Assembly: GCA_050014895.1 (NCBI GenBank)
Contig: JBEKCL010000006.1
Location: forward strand, 1 to 39,900
From: JAFGLP01 sp050014895
GTDB taxonomy: Bacteria > Chloroflexota > Dehalococcoidia > GIF9 > UBA5629
Length of the DNA stretch: 39,900 nt
Reading direction: 5' to 3'
The translations under genes were made by a program, and so were the position numbers. Each line of letters opens with the position of its first letter. Positions within the stretch are counted from its first letter, which is position 1. Under the pieces are notes generated by a model. That model worked only from the letters and a program-made list of their open reading frames with translations, ran no database searches and had not been told where the DNA came from. Positions 32,420-39,900 of this stretch are shown here, one piece after another.

Positions 32420-32436
32420 CTAGGTTCGAAGCCTAG
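32420..32436 (+). promoter_or_regulatory. Imperfect hairpin overlapping the HdeD-like ribosome site
   Basis: CTAGG (32420-32424) and CCTAG (32432-32436) can pair with a small TTCGAAG loop; the right arm runs into the ribosome site AGGAGG just before the ATG. A perfect TATAAT stands 5 bp upstream (32410-32415). A translation-control role is only a possibility. Confidence 0.3.
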
Positions 32437-32445
32437 GAGGTACAC

Positions 32446-33000
32446 ATGCTTGAAGCGTTGGTAAAGAATTGGTGGCTGGTGGCGCTAAGGGGGCTGTTGG
32501 CTCTTATTCTTGGCATCGTTATATTGGTAATACCGCAGGCTGCCGCCACATCCTTGGTGATATTCATAGGTATTTATGCGCTGGTTGATGGAGTTTTCGC
32601 CCTGGTAGTGGCGATCGTCAATAGGCCGCAGCATAAAGACAGATTGTGGCTGTTGTTTGAGGGAATTGTCGGTATTCTGGCGGGAGCAGCTATACTTGCC
32701 TCTCCATTGATTGCAGCCGTTATCCTGATTTATGTAATTGCTTCTTGGGCGCTTCTGACGGGAATATTGGAGATTATATTTGCAGTTGCACAGTGGGCTG
32801 TGTTGCCAGATAAATGGTTGTTGTTATTGGGTGGTATATTTTCTGCGCTGCTGGGCATTTTAATCTTTAGCAATGTGGGTTTTGGTGCTGTGCTGATAGT
32901 CACTATGATTGCTATTTATATGGTCCTGTTCGGCGTATTGCTGATAGCCCTTAGTTTCTCCCTCAAGAATTCGGGAAATTTGCTCTCAGGTGGGGACTAA
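32446..33000 (+). CDS. HdeD/DUF308 family membrane protein
   Basis: A 184-residue protein with six hydrophobic helices in three pairs, as usual for DUF308: WWLVALRGLLALILGIVILV, TSLVIFIGIYALVDGVFALVVAI, LLFEGIVGILAGAAILASP and the repeated ILIFSNVGFGAVLIVTMIAIYMVLFGV. In enteric bacteria HdeD helps in acid resistance, but most family members are uncharacterised. A GGAGG ribosome site precedes the ATG, and a TATAAT at 32410-32415 gives a likely -10. It is followed by the tRNA-Ser gene on the opposite strand. Confidence 0.88.
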   Translation: MLEALVKNWWLVALRGLLALILGIVILVIPQAAATSLVIFIGIYALVDGVFALVVAIVNRPQHKDRLWLLFEGIVGILAGAAILASPLIAAVILIYVIASWALLTGILEIIFAVAQWAVLPDKWLLLLGGIFSALLGILIFSNVGFGAVLIVTMIAIYMVLFGVLLIALSFSLKNSGNLLSGGD

Positions 33001-33032
33001 CCGGAAGGAGAAGCCCCTGACTTTAAAGATGG

Positions 33033-33121
33033 TGGCGGAGGGGGCGGGATTCGAACCCGCGTTAGCACGAAGCTAAAACGGTTTTCAAGACCGTCACCAT
33101 CGGCCGCTCGGTCACCCCTCC
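33033..33121 (-). tRNA. tRNA-Ser (anticodon UGA)
   Basis: On the minus strand the 5' arm GGAGGGG pairs with CCCCTCC, followed by discriminator G and an encoded CCA. The anticodon loop is CTTGAAA (anticodon TGA, reading UCN/UCA serine codons). A long variable arm (TTAGC-TTCGT-GCTAA) as expected for a class II tRNA precedes the T arm GCGGG-TTCGAAT-CCCGC. Length with CCA is 89 bases. The serS gene ends at 39834. Confidence 0.97.
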
Positions 33122-33559
33122 ATGCCGCTTGTTGAAGCTAAATTCGGGTTATCCGCCCCGGCCGCTGGTTAACATAAGAAAAAATAGCTAACGGATAGCT
33201 AACCGAATTTTTCAACCGCTTCATCAGACCGTTTATTATAGTTATTGACGAAGGTCCCCGTCAAAGCTTTCAGATGCTGTTATCCGGAAAACGATAATGT
33301 TCTGTTCCTCTTACTATCCTTGTCCGCATTTTGGCGGTCCTCGGCTTCGCTGTAGCGGTTTCAGTGGCCGTTAGAGGAATTACTTCCAGATATCAGGGCC
33401 GCTGGAGTCTGGGGCAAATGATGGACAGGTTTGTTGGCATGTATATGGCTGACTTCTTGCAGCTTCTTTATGAACTAGACTCCCGGGTTTCCCTGGTTAA
33501 ATGGAGATCGTTGATTTGGAAAGAAATGCAGGTGCTCGATTCGAAGGGGTTGCTCTCTG
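33122..33559. other. 438-bp stretch without a confident gene
   Basis: Holds the tRNA-Ser promoter and leader. A plus-strand frame 33331-33591 (86 codons, TTG start) has a hydrophobic start (VLGFAVAVSVAVRGI) but no ribosome site, and runs into the 3' end of the opposite TlpA-like gene; it may be a gene remnant or chance. A repeated AATAGCTAACG/GATAGCTAACC is seen at 33183-33205. Nothing else is evident. Confidence 0.5.
33236..33265 (-). promoter_or_regulatory. Promoter of tRNA-Ser
   Basis: Minus-strand TTGACG (33260-33265) and perfect TATAAT (33236-33241) with an 18-bp spacer, about 115 bp before the mature 5' end of the tRNA. Confidence 0.65.
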
Positions 33560-35746
33560 TTAATAGGAATTCAGCATGGCCTCAATTTTAGCACTACTAC
33601 TGAATTCTCCATCCTGTATGTTTTTAATAATACCATTAGCATCTAAAAAAAATGTCATGGGTATGCCATTTGTAACATTATAGGCCTGAGCAACAGTACC
33701 CGCCGCGTCCATCGGAACCGTAAATGTGTAGTTTGCGCCTGTAATGGCGTTACCCACTTCCGCCGGTTGATTACTGGAAAATCCTCCGGCAGCGCTATTG
33801 ATTATCAGCATTGCGATATCAGGGTACTTCGTCCTGATGCTTTGAAAATAGGGCAGTTCTTCCATGCAGTAGTGACAGGAAAGGTTCCAAAAGTTTATTA
33901 TTACTTTTTTCCCGTGTAGTGAACTTAGGGTTACCTGACTTCCGTCAGCGCAGGCCAGTGTGAAATCCGGGGCAGTACTGCCTATACTTGATCCCGCTGG
34001 CGCAGGCGTAACAAAGGTTGAATCAGGAGATGATGCTTCATTGCCGTCGGCGTCTCTCGAAATTACCTTATAATGGAAGGTAGTTTGAAGAGGGAGACCA
34101 TTCAGGATCACATCGTGGCTTTTTAGCATAGTTGTATCCGCTTGCATGGGCTGCAGAGTCCCGTATGCCGCTGATGTCCCGTAGCTTACCTGGCTGGTGG
34201 CCGGCTTATCAGTTGTCCATGTTATAGTGAGTGAAGCAGTTGAGCTACTACTCACCATATTTGTTTGCATTACACCCGTGATTTTGGGGGGTGTAGTATC
34301 CTTTAAATCTGACGTACTCAGATCGTTAGGAGCATCCAAGCTGGCATCGACGTCATTGATCATTGACTTGACCGTAATATGGTAGGCTTTCCCCTGTTCC
34401 AGTGTGGTAAGTTTTATGTTGTGACTGGTTACCAGTGCATCGTCTTTGGCGTTTTCACACAGGGTACCGCCCTCCATGCAATAGATTACGATGCTATTGG
34501 ATTTCTTGTCGGTTGTCCATGTTACCGTAGCTCCTGTCTTACCTATATCTGAGTACTGTATATTCGATATCACGGGAGGTTTTGCGACCACCGTACCAGG
34601 GTTGGTGTTGCTGGGAACAGCTACCGGAGACGGGGCCTTCAGCATATCCATTATCAATACCACTGCAATGATGATTACGCCAGCGAGTGCTAGCATTGCA
34701 AGCAGCAAAGGCCAGGGCGATTTCTTTTGCCTGCGGCTTGCTTCTTTGTACGCGGCTTCTTTCGGTTGTTTTTCTTTCTTTCTTTTCTTTTCCGGTTGAA
34801 TCTCCTCGATGAAGCCTGGGGTGGGAACCGGGTAGGATTCTTCATATGGCTGCACTGCAGGTTGACCATAATATTGGTCTGCCGGCGGCATATACGCTGG
34901 ATATGCTTGTGTTAATGCCTCCCTGCTATTGTAAAACGCTTCAGCCTTAAAGATGGGCCGGCTTCTCTGGGGTGGTAGGCGGGTATAACCGCAATTCGGG
35001 CAAACTTTGCTGCGGTCCGGCACGGAGTAGCCGCAACTCGGGCACGCACGCAATTCCTGCATCTCCGGCTGGGGGGCAGCCTCTTGTGGTGGCGTAGCAG
35101 GCCCGGAAACCATCTGGGGGTATATGTCTTCCGGGGGAGCCCTATGGGTTTTTCCCCTGGTTTGCTCCGCCGATGCGCTGGCGGCCCTTTTCTCTTCTAT
35201 CCGTCTCCAAAGGTCCCCTGTATGCCTGCCGGGCATGAGTGGACCTGAGCTTTCAGAAAGATGGCTTCCTCCACCGAACTTGCCGTGTATTGGGCAAAGG
35301 CTGGAACCCGGTGGAATGGGTGTACCGCATTTCGAGCAGACTTTTTGCGTAGTTATTTCAGGTTCCGGAGCATATGACTGATCAAGTTCGCCGTGTGCCG
35401 GTTTCATCACACCATACCCCTGCCGGGGTGTTTGGGTTACTAACGTGCCAAGGCGTCCACAATAAGGGCATTTCTTAACGCCCGATTCAACCCTGGAGCC
35501 GCAATTGGAGCAATAGTTCTGACTGGCTGGCGCTCCAGAGACGCCCGGCGCAACGTAAGTGCTGCCGGCGTATTTCCCCGGTTTGAATGTCAGGTCCGTC
35601 TTGCCACAGTGAGGGCAGACTCTGGCGCTGGCTGAGTCGATTACCAGCTTGCAGTTTGGGCAGAACCGTGCACCGCATCTTTGGCAGGTGGTTGCATAAG
35701 GCTCATTGACACACTGACATCTCTGACAGGTTATGCTACTGGGCAT
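33560..35746 (-). CDS. Multi-zinc-ribbon / TM / two FN3 / TlpA-like thioredoxin protein (728 aa)
   Basis: The largest of a four-gene cluster. Residues 7-253 carry about five zinc-ribbon-like Cys pairs (CQRC...CQRC; CPNC...CPHC; CSNC...CPYC; CSKC...CPIH, in which the last Cys is His; CPSC...CPNC). A Lys-rich stretch and one hydrophobic helix (345-367) follow, so the ribbons should be inside and the rest outside. Then come two fibronectin type III/PAP-N domains (about 390-475, 485-575; TWTTDK motifs) and a TlpA/redoxin domain (585-728) with CHYC (Cys624, Cys627) and the cis-Pro GIPMTFF. There is no signal peptide. Motif DLWRRIEEKRAAS (178-190) recurs in the 540-residue protein at 38047. The role is unknown; redox or protein folding outside is a guess. 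Confidence 0.88.
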   Translation of the reverse strand: MPSSITCQRCQCVNEPYATTCQRCGARFCPNCKLVIDSASARVCPHCGKTDLTFKPGKYAGSTYVAPGVSGAPASQNYCSNCGSRVESGVKKCPYCGRLGTLVTQTPRQGYGVMKPAHGELDQSYAPEPEITTQKVCSKCGTPIPPGSSLCPIHGKFGGGSHLSESSGPLMPGRHTGDLWRRIEEKRAASASAEQTRGKTHRAPPEDIYPQMVSGPATPPQEAAPQPEMQELRACPSCGYSVPDRSKVCPNCGYTRLPPQRSRPIFKAEAFYNSREALTQAYPAYMPPADQYYGQPAVQPYEESYPVPTPGFIEEIQPEKKRKKEKQPKEAAYKEASRRQKKSPWPLLLAMLALAGVIIIAVVLIMDMLKAPSPVAVPSNTNPGTVVAKPPVISNIQYSDIGKTGATVTWTTDKKSNSIVIYCMEGGTLCENAKDDALVTSHNIKLTTLEQGKAYHITVKSMINDVDASLDAPNDLSTSDLKDTTPPKITGVMQTNMVSSSSTASLTITWTTDKPATSQVSYGTSAAYGTLQPMQADTTMLKSHDVILNGLPLQTTFHYKVISRDADGNEASSPDSTFVTPAPAGSSIGSTAPDFTLACADGSQVTLSSLHGKKVIINFWNLSCHYCMEELPYFQSIRTKYPDIAMLIINSAAGGFSSNQPAEVGNAITGANYTFTVPMDAAGTVAQAYNVTNGIPMTFFLDANGIIKNIQDGEFSSSAKIEAMLNSY

Positions 35747-35878
35747 GTATTATTATCCATTCAAACAGACCTGGAAATTTTATATTAAAGGTAAGTCAAG
35801 ATATCTCATCTGTCAAGTTTGGGCAGTTCATTGTCAACGAAAAGCTATTGAAGACATTAGGCAAAACATTTCCGGCGA

Positions 35879-37225
35879 TTAATATGAATTGAGCATGAAT
35901 TCCACTTCACCAGGGCTGGTGAACATTCCCTGCTGTACACGGCGGATCACCCCGTCTTTATCTATGAAATAGGTCTTGGGGATGCTGACAATCTCGTACC
36001 TGTTGAAAGTACTATCATCGGAATCAAGGCATACCGTAAAATTGAAGCCGTTGTCCTTCATATATGATCGGATGACACTTTCATCCGACTGGCTGCCTGC
36101 GACACTGAGGAACATCACGTCGCCGCTGTCTTTATACTTGTCCCATGTAGCCTGTAAATGGGGAAGTTCGATCTTGCAGGGTGTACACCAGCTTGCCCAG
36201 AAGTTAAGTATAACTTTCTTTCCCCGGAACTGGCTGAGCGAGAATTCCTTTCCTTCCAGGTCATGGAGTGTAAAATCAGGCGCTGTGGATCCCGCATAGG
36301 GGGCTGCATTTGTTGATGATGCTGTCTTGAATATGTAGTCCCCGGAGGTAAGGGTATTCCCGGCTTCGTCCGAAGAGATTACCTGGTAATGATAATTGGT
36401 CTCCGGCGTAAGTCCCGTAATATAAACGCTGTGACTGGTGCTTTTGTGATCGTCCTCGGTGGATGGAAACGGGTATGAAGTGTCCGTCCCATACTTTACC
36501 AGTGAAGTTGATTTTTCGTCCGTTTTCCATTCAATGGTCACCGAAGTGTCGCTTGGTTGGACGTCCGGTACACCTATTATGACTGGCTTTGTAGTGTCTT
36601 TGGCAGGTTCAGGCAGCTTTGCAGTTGCATTTTCGGTGACAGTGGGTGACTGAGTAATGATCGGAGTGGGATTGTTAGATGCAGCCGAGTTATTCTCAAC
36701 GAGACCTGTCGACGTAGTAGTAGCGGTGGTGGTAGGGATAGTGGCACTGGTATCTGGGTGATGTGCTGTAATCCATGAGCTGATCCGGTTTTTAGCAGTA
36801 ACTACCTGTTCGGTGATAGTGCTGAAATTCAAGGCTATTATTCCTAAAGCAAGTACTGCAGCTACTGTCATTGAAATGTTGCGCCAGGTTGTCCCGCTAA
36901 TCGGTTTTGTTGACGGCCCAGTGGACCATAAGCTTCGCATATCCTTATCGTCATCGGTTGTGTTGCTAACCTTGTGTTCTTTGAAAGAATCACTCTTTGT
37001 CTCTTTTTTACGCGTTTCTTTACGCTTATTGACTATGGTTTTTTCGTCAGGTTCAACATCGTCCCATCTGGGAGTATCCGGGTTTACCTTGCGCTTTATA
37101 GGCCATGAACGTGAAGCCCTGCTGCCGATGGGAATATGTGGGCCGGTGGAATAACATTCAGGGCAGAATTGATTTATATATTTCCTGGGTGCGCCGCAAT
37201 TCTTACATTTAAATAGATCGTTCAA
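35879..37225 (-). CDS. Zinc-ribbon / TM / FN3 / TlpA-like thioredoxin protein (448 aa)
   Basis: Second cluster member. One zinc ribbon is at the N-terminus (CKNC, CPEC, residues 7-24; note the GPH after it, shared with the 212-residue protein next door). A charged segment, one hydrophobic helix (117-135) and a Ser/Thr-rich linker (TTTATTTSTG) precede one FN3 domain (about 212-300) and a TlpA domain (310-448). The active site is the classical WCTPC (Cys347, Cys350), with cis-Pro in VSIPKTYF. The C-terminal MLNSY is the same as in the 728-residue protein. A disulfide reductase or cytochrome-maturation-like function is possible but not shown. Confidence 0.88.
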   Translation of the reverse strand: MNDLFKCKNCGAPRKYINQFCPECYSTGPHIPIGSRASRSWPIKRKVNPDTPRWDDVEPDEKTIVNKRKETRKKETKSDSFKEHKVSNTTDDDKDMRSLWSTGPSTKPISGTTWRNISMTVAAVLALGIIALNFSTITEQVVTAKNRISSWITAHHPDTSATIPTTTATTTSTGLVENNSAASNNPTPIITQSPTVTENATAKLPEPAKDTTKPVIIGVPDVQPSDTSVTIEWKTDEKSTSLVKYGTDTSYPFPSTEDDHKSTSHSVYITGLTPETNYHYQVISSDEAGNTLTSGDYIFKTASSTNAAPYAGSTAPDFTLHDLEGKEFSLSQFRGKKVILNFWASWCTPCKIELPHLQATWDKYKDSGDVMFLSVAGSQSDESVIRSYMKDNGFNFTVCLDSDDSTFNRYEIVSIPKTYFIDKDGVIRRVQQGMFTSPGEVEFMLNSY

Positions 37226-37264
37226 ACCGGATTAAGCCTCAAAATTTATGCAATTAGACGAAAT

Positions 37265-37903
37265 TTACTCAGATGGTTTGAAGATTTCAGGCACCGTAGG
37301 CGATGCTAACCATTTCGTCAACTCTTCGTAATTATTGATAACATAAATGGCTGCAATAATTAACAAAAGAACCAGTATAATGCTGATTACTATGGTCAGG
37401 GTGTTGTTTGGTTTTTCAGGGGCTGGTTTTTCACGCTGGTCATCATCATCCGACAGATAGCGATCATTGTCATCGGATTCATCTTCAGAGTCTCTGTCAT
37501 CTTCCCTTTTATAGCGCCTTTTCGGTTCCTTATTCTCGGATGCATCCATGTCTTCAACGTAATCCAGGATAGGACTTCTGGGACGCATGCCTGCTGGGAA
37601 TTTTGAATCGTCCTCTGAATCAAGGATGGGATGTGAGCGTGGCGGCTCGTCAGAGATACCCATTGGCTCTGCTGCCTCGTACCTTTCGTGAGGATGGGCA
37701 ACAGGAGGCTGAGGTCTATCAATCTGCTCTGCTGGGTATGTGTCTCTTCGTTTTGGCGGATGTGCAACCGGCGGGCCACCGTCCACAGGTGATCCTACTG
37801 AACCGCTGAATGTATGAGGACCTAAAGATCCGCAGTCAAGGCATTTTGCATATTTGGAGGATATTGGTTTACCGCACTTGCCACATCTGAATTGACTATC
37901 CAA
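37265..37903 (-). CDS. Zinc-ribbon protein with acidic linker and C-terminal membrane helix (212 aa)
   Basis: Third cluster member, without FN3 or thioredoxin. The N-terminal ribbon CGKC...CLDC (7-24) is followed by GSLGPH as in the 448-residue protein. A Pro/His-rich then highly acidic low-complexity region (RKxDD...SEDESDDNDRYLSDDDDQ) leads to one hydrophobic helix (about 170-191) and a short external tail (NNYEELTKWL). It may be a minimal partner or a degraded copy of the larger proteins. It stands 39 bp upstream of the 448-residue gene on the same strand. Confidence 0.85.
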   Translation of the reverse strand: MDSQFRCGKCGKPISSKYAKCLDCGSLGPHTFSGSVGSPVDGGPPVAHPPKRRDTYPAEQIDRPQPPVAHPHERYEAAEPMGISDEPPRSHPILDSEDDSKFPAGMRPRSPILDYVEDMDASENKEPKRRYKREDDRDSEDESDDNDRYLSDDDDQREKPAPEKPNNTLTIVISIILVLLLIIAAIYVINNYEELTKWLASPTVPEIFKPSE

Positions 37904-38046
37904 CTCAATTACTCCCGTGAACCAAATCAGTCATTAATTCAGTCGACCTGCCGTGACTTACGTTATATTTACATTGTATTTGCATCATTCAATATCAACA
38001 CTACAACGGGAACGATCGACTGTCAAGCGATTTTTGATCCACCGGG

Positions 38047-39669
38047 TCATAAATCATTTAAAGCTTGCTCGACCTGGTCGACATTAAAGCCGCCGAACTC
38101 GATGTTGCGGATTATCATATCACTATCTATAAAGAATGTGCATGGCACCTTTTCGACGTTATAGAGGTGGGCAGTGGTCTTATATGCGTCCACTACCACA
38201 GGGACCGTCAGGTCACCGTTGGTTGCTTTGTACGTGGCAATGGTTTTTGCTATATCTTCCGGTGTACTCTCAAGAAATACCGCTATTATTTTTACGTTGG
38301 GGATGTTCCTATTCTGGAGAGTTTGCAGAAGATAAAGCTCGCGGTCGCATTCGGGGCAATACACTGCCCAGAATGTGAGGAGTATTTTTTGGCCCTTGTA
38401 ACTTCGCAGCACTTCGCTCTGCTGCGTCTGGAAAATAGGCAGGGTAAAATCGGCTGCCCGTTCGCCTACCTTTGAACCGATGGGCACCGTGATCAGGGTT
38501 ATAAATGTGCCGGGAGGATCCATAACGGCTTCGTTGCCGTCGGCATCAGTCGATTTTATCCGGTAGTAATATGGGCTGTTTGTTTCCAGCCCGCTTAAAT
38601 GCACAGAATGCTCTGTCACCAGCCTGGAATCAAGCTGAGTTGAATTAGTAACCGACTGATCGGAGCCGTACAACACTTGGCTGGTAGCCGGTTTATCGGT
38701 GACCCACTGGACGATAGCGCCTATATCGGTTGGGATGATTTTTATTTGTGTCATCAAGGGCAGCTTTACGTCCTTTGCTGCCGACGTATTAAACAAGTTG
38801 TCACTGCTGCGGGAAATCTCCTGGCCTTTGCCATCCGTTACCAGTACAGCAAAGTGATAGGCCGTTGCCGGTTCTAATCCTGTTAAAGTTATATTTTGTG
38901 TATCACCCTGCAATGCAGCGACAGCAGTTTCGCCGTAAGAATCAGATTTACCATAGATCACCTCTCCCCATGCAGGCGAATCAGTCGACCAGGATATGAC
39001 GGCGCTCACTGACGTGAGATCGGATACTTTAATGCCGGATACGGAAGGAGTTTTCGTTATAGCCGTTGTTGTAGTCGTTGTTGTGGTTGTTGTCTGTGGC
39101 TGTTTTACAGCCGGTTGTGTGAATAATGACGATAGGGAAGAGGGCAGTATGCCATACTGGCGTGCTAACATAAAGCCGACTCCTGCTACAATTATGATAC
39201 TGACTGCAATGATAACAGCATCAATGGTCCTCAGCCGCTTCCTGCCTTTGAGCTTGGCAGCGCGCTGAGTGGATCCCTTTATTGAAGCAAGTCCCTTGGC
39301 GGCTTCTGGAAACTGGATTTGTTCATCTTCAGGTTGTCCGGCGAGTTTTTCATCATCATGGGTGGCGGGCACTATTTTAGTTTTGAAAGTGCTTTTGCCA
39401 CAGAAAGGGCAGATAGCGGCAGGCGCTTTTAAAACCGCCATACAGTTTGGACAACGGTATTTGTTTTCGTCTTGCGCAGGTACCGCCTCTCCCAGCCCGG
39501 AGGAAGCCCTCTTTTCAATAATCTTTTGCCAGAGGTCTACACCCCTTTGTTCAACGCGGTCCATGTACCATTTCTGTCCGCACCGGGGACATATGGCCGT
39601 TCCCTCTGGAACCACCCCGCCGCACTGGCGGCAGAGTCTTGGTCCCGTCTGTGATTGACCTTCAGTCAT
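38047..39669 (-). CDS. Zinc-ribbon / TM / two FN3 / TlpA-like thioredoxin protein (540 aa)
   Basis: First gene of the cluster in transcription order. Two zinc ribbons (CRQC...CPRC, 13-30; CPNC...CPFC, 73-90) flank the linker DLWQKIIEKRASS (45-57). A basic stretch and one hydrophobic helix (150-169) follow, then a poly-Thr linker (about 10 Thr at 193-202), two FN3 domains (about 208-296 and 303-393) and a TlpA domain (400-540) with VYCPEC (Cys438, Cys441) and a VPCTFF cis-Pro loop. The active-site dipeptide Pro-Glu differs from both sister proteins. The ATG at 39669 has no strong ribosome site; the promoter at 39712-39740 lies before it. Confidence 0.88.
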   Translation of the reverse strand: MTEGQSQTGPRLCRQCGGVVPEGTAICPRCGQKWYMDRVEQRGVDLWQKIIEKRASSGLGEAVPAQDENKYRCPNCMAVLKAPAAICPFCGKSTFKTKIVPATHDDEKLAGQPEDEQIQFPEAAKGLASIKGSTQRAAKLKGRKRLRTIDAVIIAVSIIIVAGVGFMLARQYGILPSSLSSLFTQPAVKQPQTTTTTTTTTTAITKTPSVSGIKVSDLTSVSAVISWSTDSPAWGEVIYGKSDSYGETAVAALQGDTQNITLTGLEPATAYHFAVLVTDGKGQEISRSSDNLFNTSAAKDVKLPLMTQIKIIPTDIGAIVQWVTDKPATSQVLYGSDQSVTNSTQLDSRLVTEHSVHLSGLETNSPYYYRIKSTDADGNEAVMDPPGTFITLITVPIGSKVGERAADFTLPIFQTQQSEVLRSYKGQKILLTFWAVYCPECDRELYLLQTLQNRNIPNVKIIAVFLESTPEDIAKTIATYKATNGDLTVPVVVDAYKTTAHLYNVEKVPCTFFIDSDMIIRNIEFGGFNVDQVEQALNDL

Positions 39670-39711
39670 AGTTATTAAAAGCTACCACACAGTTTCCGTA
39701 TAGTTATACAT

Positions 39712-39740
39712 ATTTAAATTGAATTTGAAGGCAATGTCAA
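39712..39740 (-). promoter_or_regulatory. Candidate promoter of the zinc-ribbon/TlpA cluster
   Basis: Minus-strand consensus TTGACA (39735-39740) and a weak -10 TTAAAT (39712-39717) at 17 bp, about 43 bp before the ATG at 39669. Confidence 0.45.
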
Positions 39741-39833
39741 GGTGTTAGCTGTGAGCAGGGTCTTTACGAAGTAAAAATCGGGAGAGGATGCACACTGGTT
39801 TTCTTGCAATATGCACATGTTGAGTGGTGATGG

Positions 39834-39900
39834 TTATTTAATTACGTCGATGTTCATATAGGGTTTTAAGACTTCCGGTACAAGGATACTTCCGTCTGCC
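39834..39900 (-). CDS. serS: Seryl-tRNA synthetase, C-terminal end
   Basis: A partial frame entering from the right edge and stopping at 39834. The translated end reads ADGSILVPEVLKPYMNIDVIK, which fits the extreme C-terminus of seryl-tRNA synthetase (usual form DGS..VPEVL.PYM). Only about 21 residues are inside the window. Its upstream part is not visible, so the call rests on this motif alone. Its cognate tRNA-Ser gene lies 6.7 kb away on the same strand. Confidence 0.82.
   Translation of the reverse strand, partial: ADGSILVPEVLKPYMNIDVIK

Noticed and set aside
33331..33591. Plus-strand 86-codon frame
   Set aside because: TTG start, no ribosome site, overlaps the 3' end of the opposite TlpA gene. 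The hydrophobic start is suggestive of a remnant but not enough for a gene call.
39067..39098. GTTGTT-type simple repeat that could be a microsatellite or regulatory repeat
   Set aside because: It lies in frame and encodes the poly-Thr linker between membrane helix and FN3 domain, similar to the Thr-rich linker of the 448-residue protein.
1..39900. CRISPR arrays, transposases, integrases, prophage genes, rRNA, riboswitch-like leaders
   Set aside because: No repeated spaced units, no DDE or recombinase motifs, and no recognisable riboswitch cores were seen in either strand.

Overview
The window looks like chromosomal DNA of an anaerobic, monoderm-like bacterium. My best guess is Chloroflexota, class Dehalococcoidia or a near relative. 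This is inferred from the mix of genes: a DtxR-FeoA-FeoA/FeoB iron operon, split pyruvate carboxylase, flavin-dependent ThyX, QueH, a DUF5679 mini-protein, two-CW proteins and FN3/TlpA surface proteins. No rRNA or other marker settles it. I see no insertion sequence, prophage, CRISPR array or integrase; gene density is high and GC content looks moderate (not counted).

Layout. 1-2.5 kb: ferrous-iron uptake operon on the minus strand (feoB running off the left edge, preceded by its fused regulator/FeoA gene) with an unusually clear double-palindrome operator over the promoter. 2.6-3.3 kb: MarC-family membrane protein. 3.3-7.8 kb: plus-strand MarR regulator, ABC ATPase and ABC-2 permease in a translationally coupled cassette, then a large FUSC-type exporter. 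7.8-11 kb: minus-strand GH5 glycosidase and M20 amidohydrolase. 11.1-13.9 kb: two MFS exporters. 14-15.7 kb: zinc-ribbon mini-protein DUF5679, a P-loop kinase-like protein, dCMP deaminase and a Cys-rich DUF6485 protein. 15.8-18.6 kb: QueH, a crotonase and an OFA-like MFS carrier. 18.7-19.8 kb: two paralogous two-CW proteins, each behind the same TTGCGC-N4-GCGCAA palindrome. 19.8-25.3 kb: DEDDy exonuclease, secreted bactofilin-like membrane protein, a charged helical small protein and pyruvate carboxylase subunits. 25.5-33.1 kb: tyrosine-phosphatase-like protein, ThyX, an unrecognised protein, MBL-fold hydrolase, ABM monooxygenase, two Yip1 paralogues, an NDP-forming acyl-CoA ligase alpha subunit, an anchored hypothetical protein, HdeD-like protein and tRNA-Ser(UGA). 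33.5-39.7 kb: a minus-strand cluster of four related membrane proteins with cytoplasmic zinc ribbons, three of which carry extracytoplasmic FN3 domains and a TlpA-like thioredoxin domain. The right edge holds the 3' end of serS.

How the genes fit together. The left third is rich in export and metal handling (FeoB, ABC-2, FUSC, two MFS). dCMP deaminase and ThyX together would supply dUMP and then dTMP. Pyruvate carboxylase supplies oxaloacetate. The best candidates for something undescribed are the zinc-ribbon/FN3/TlpA cluster, whose members keep three different CXXC dipeptides and share a linker motif, and the two-CW gene pair with its duplicated operator.
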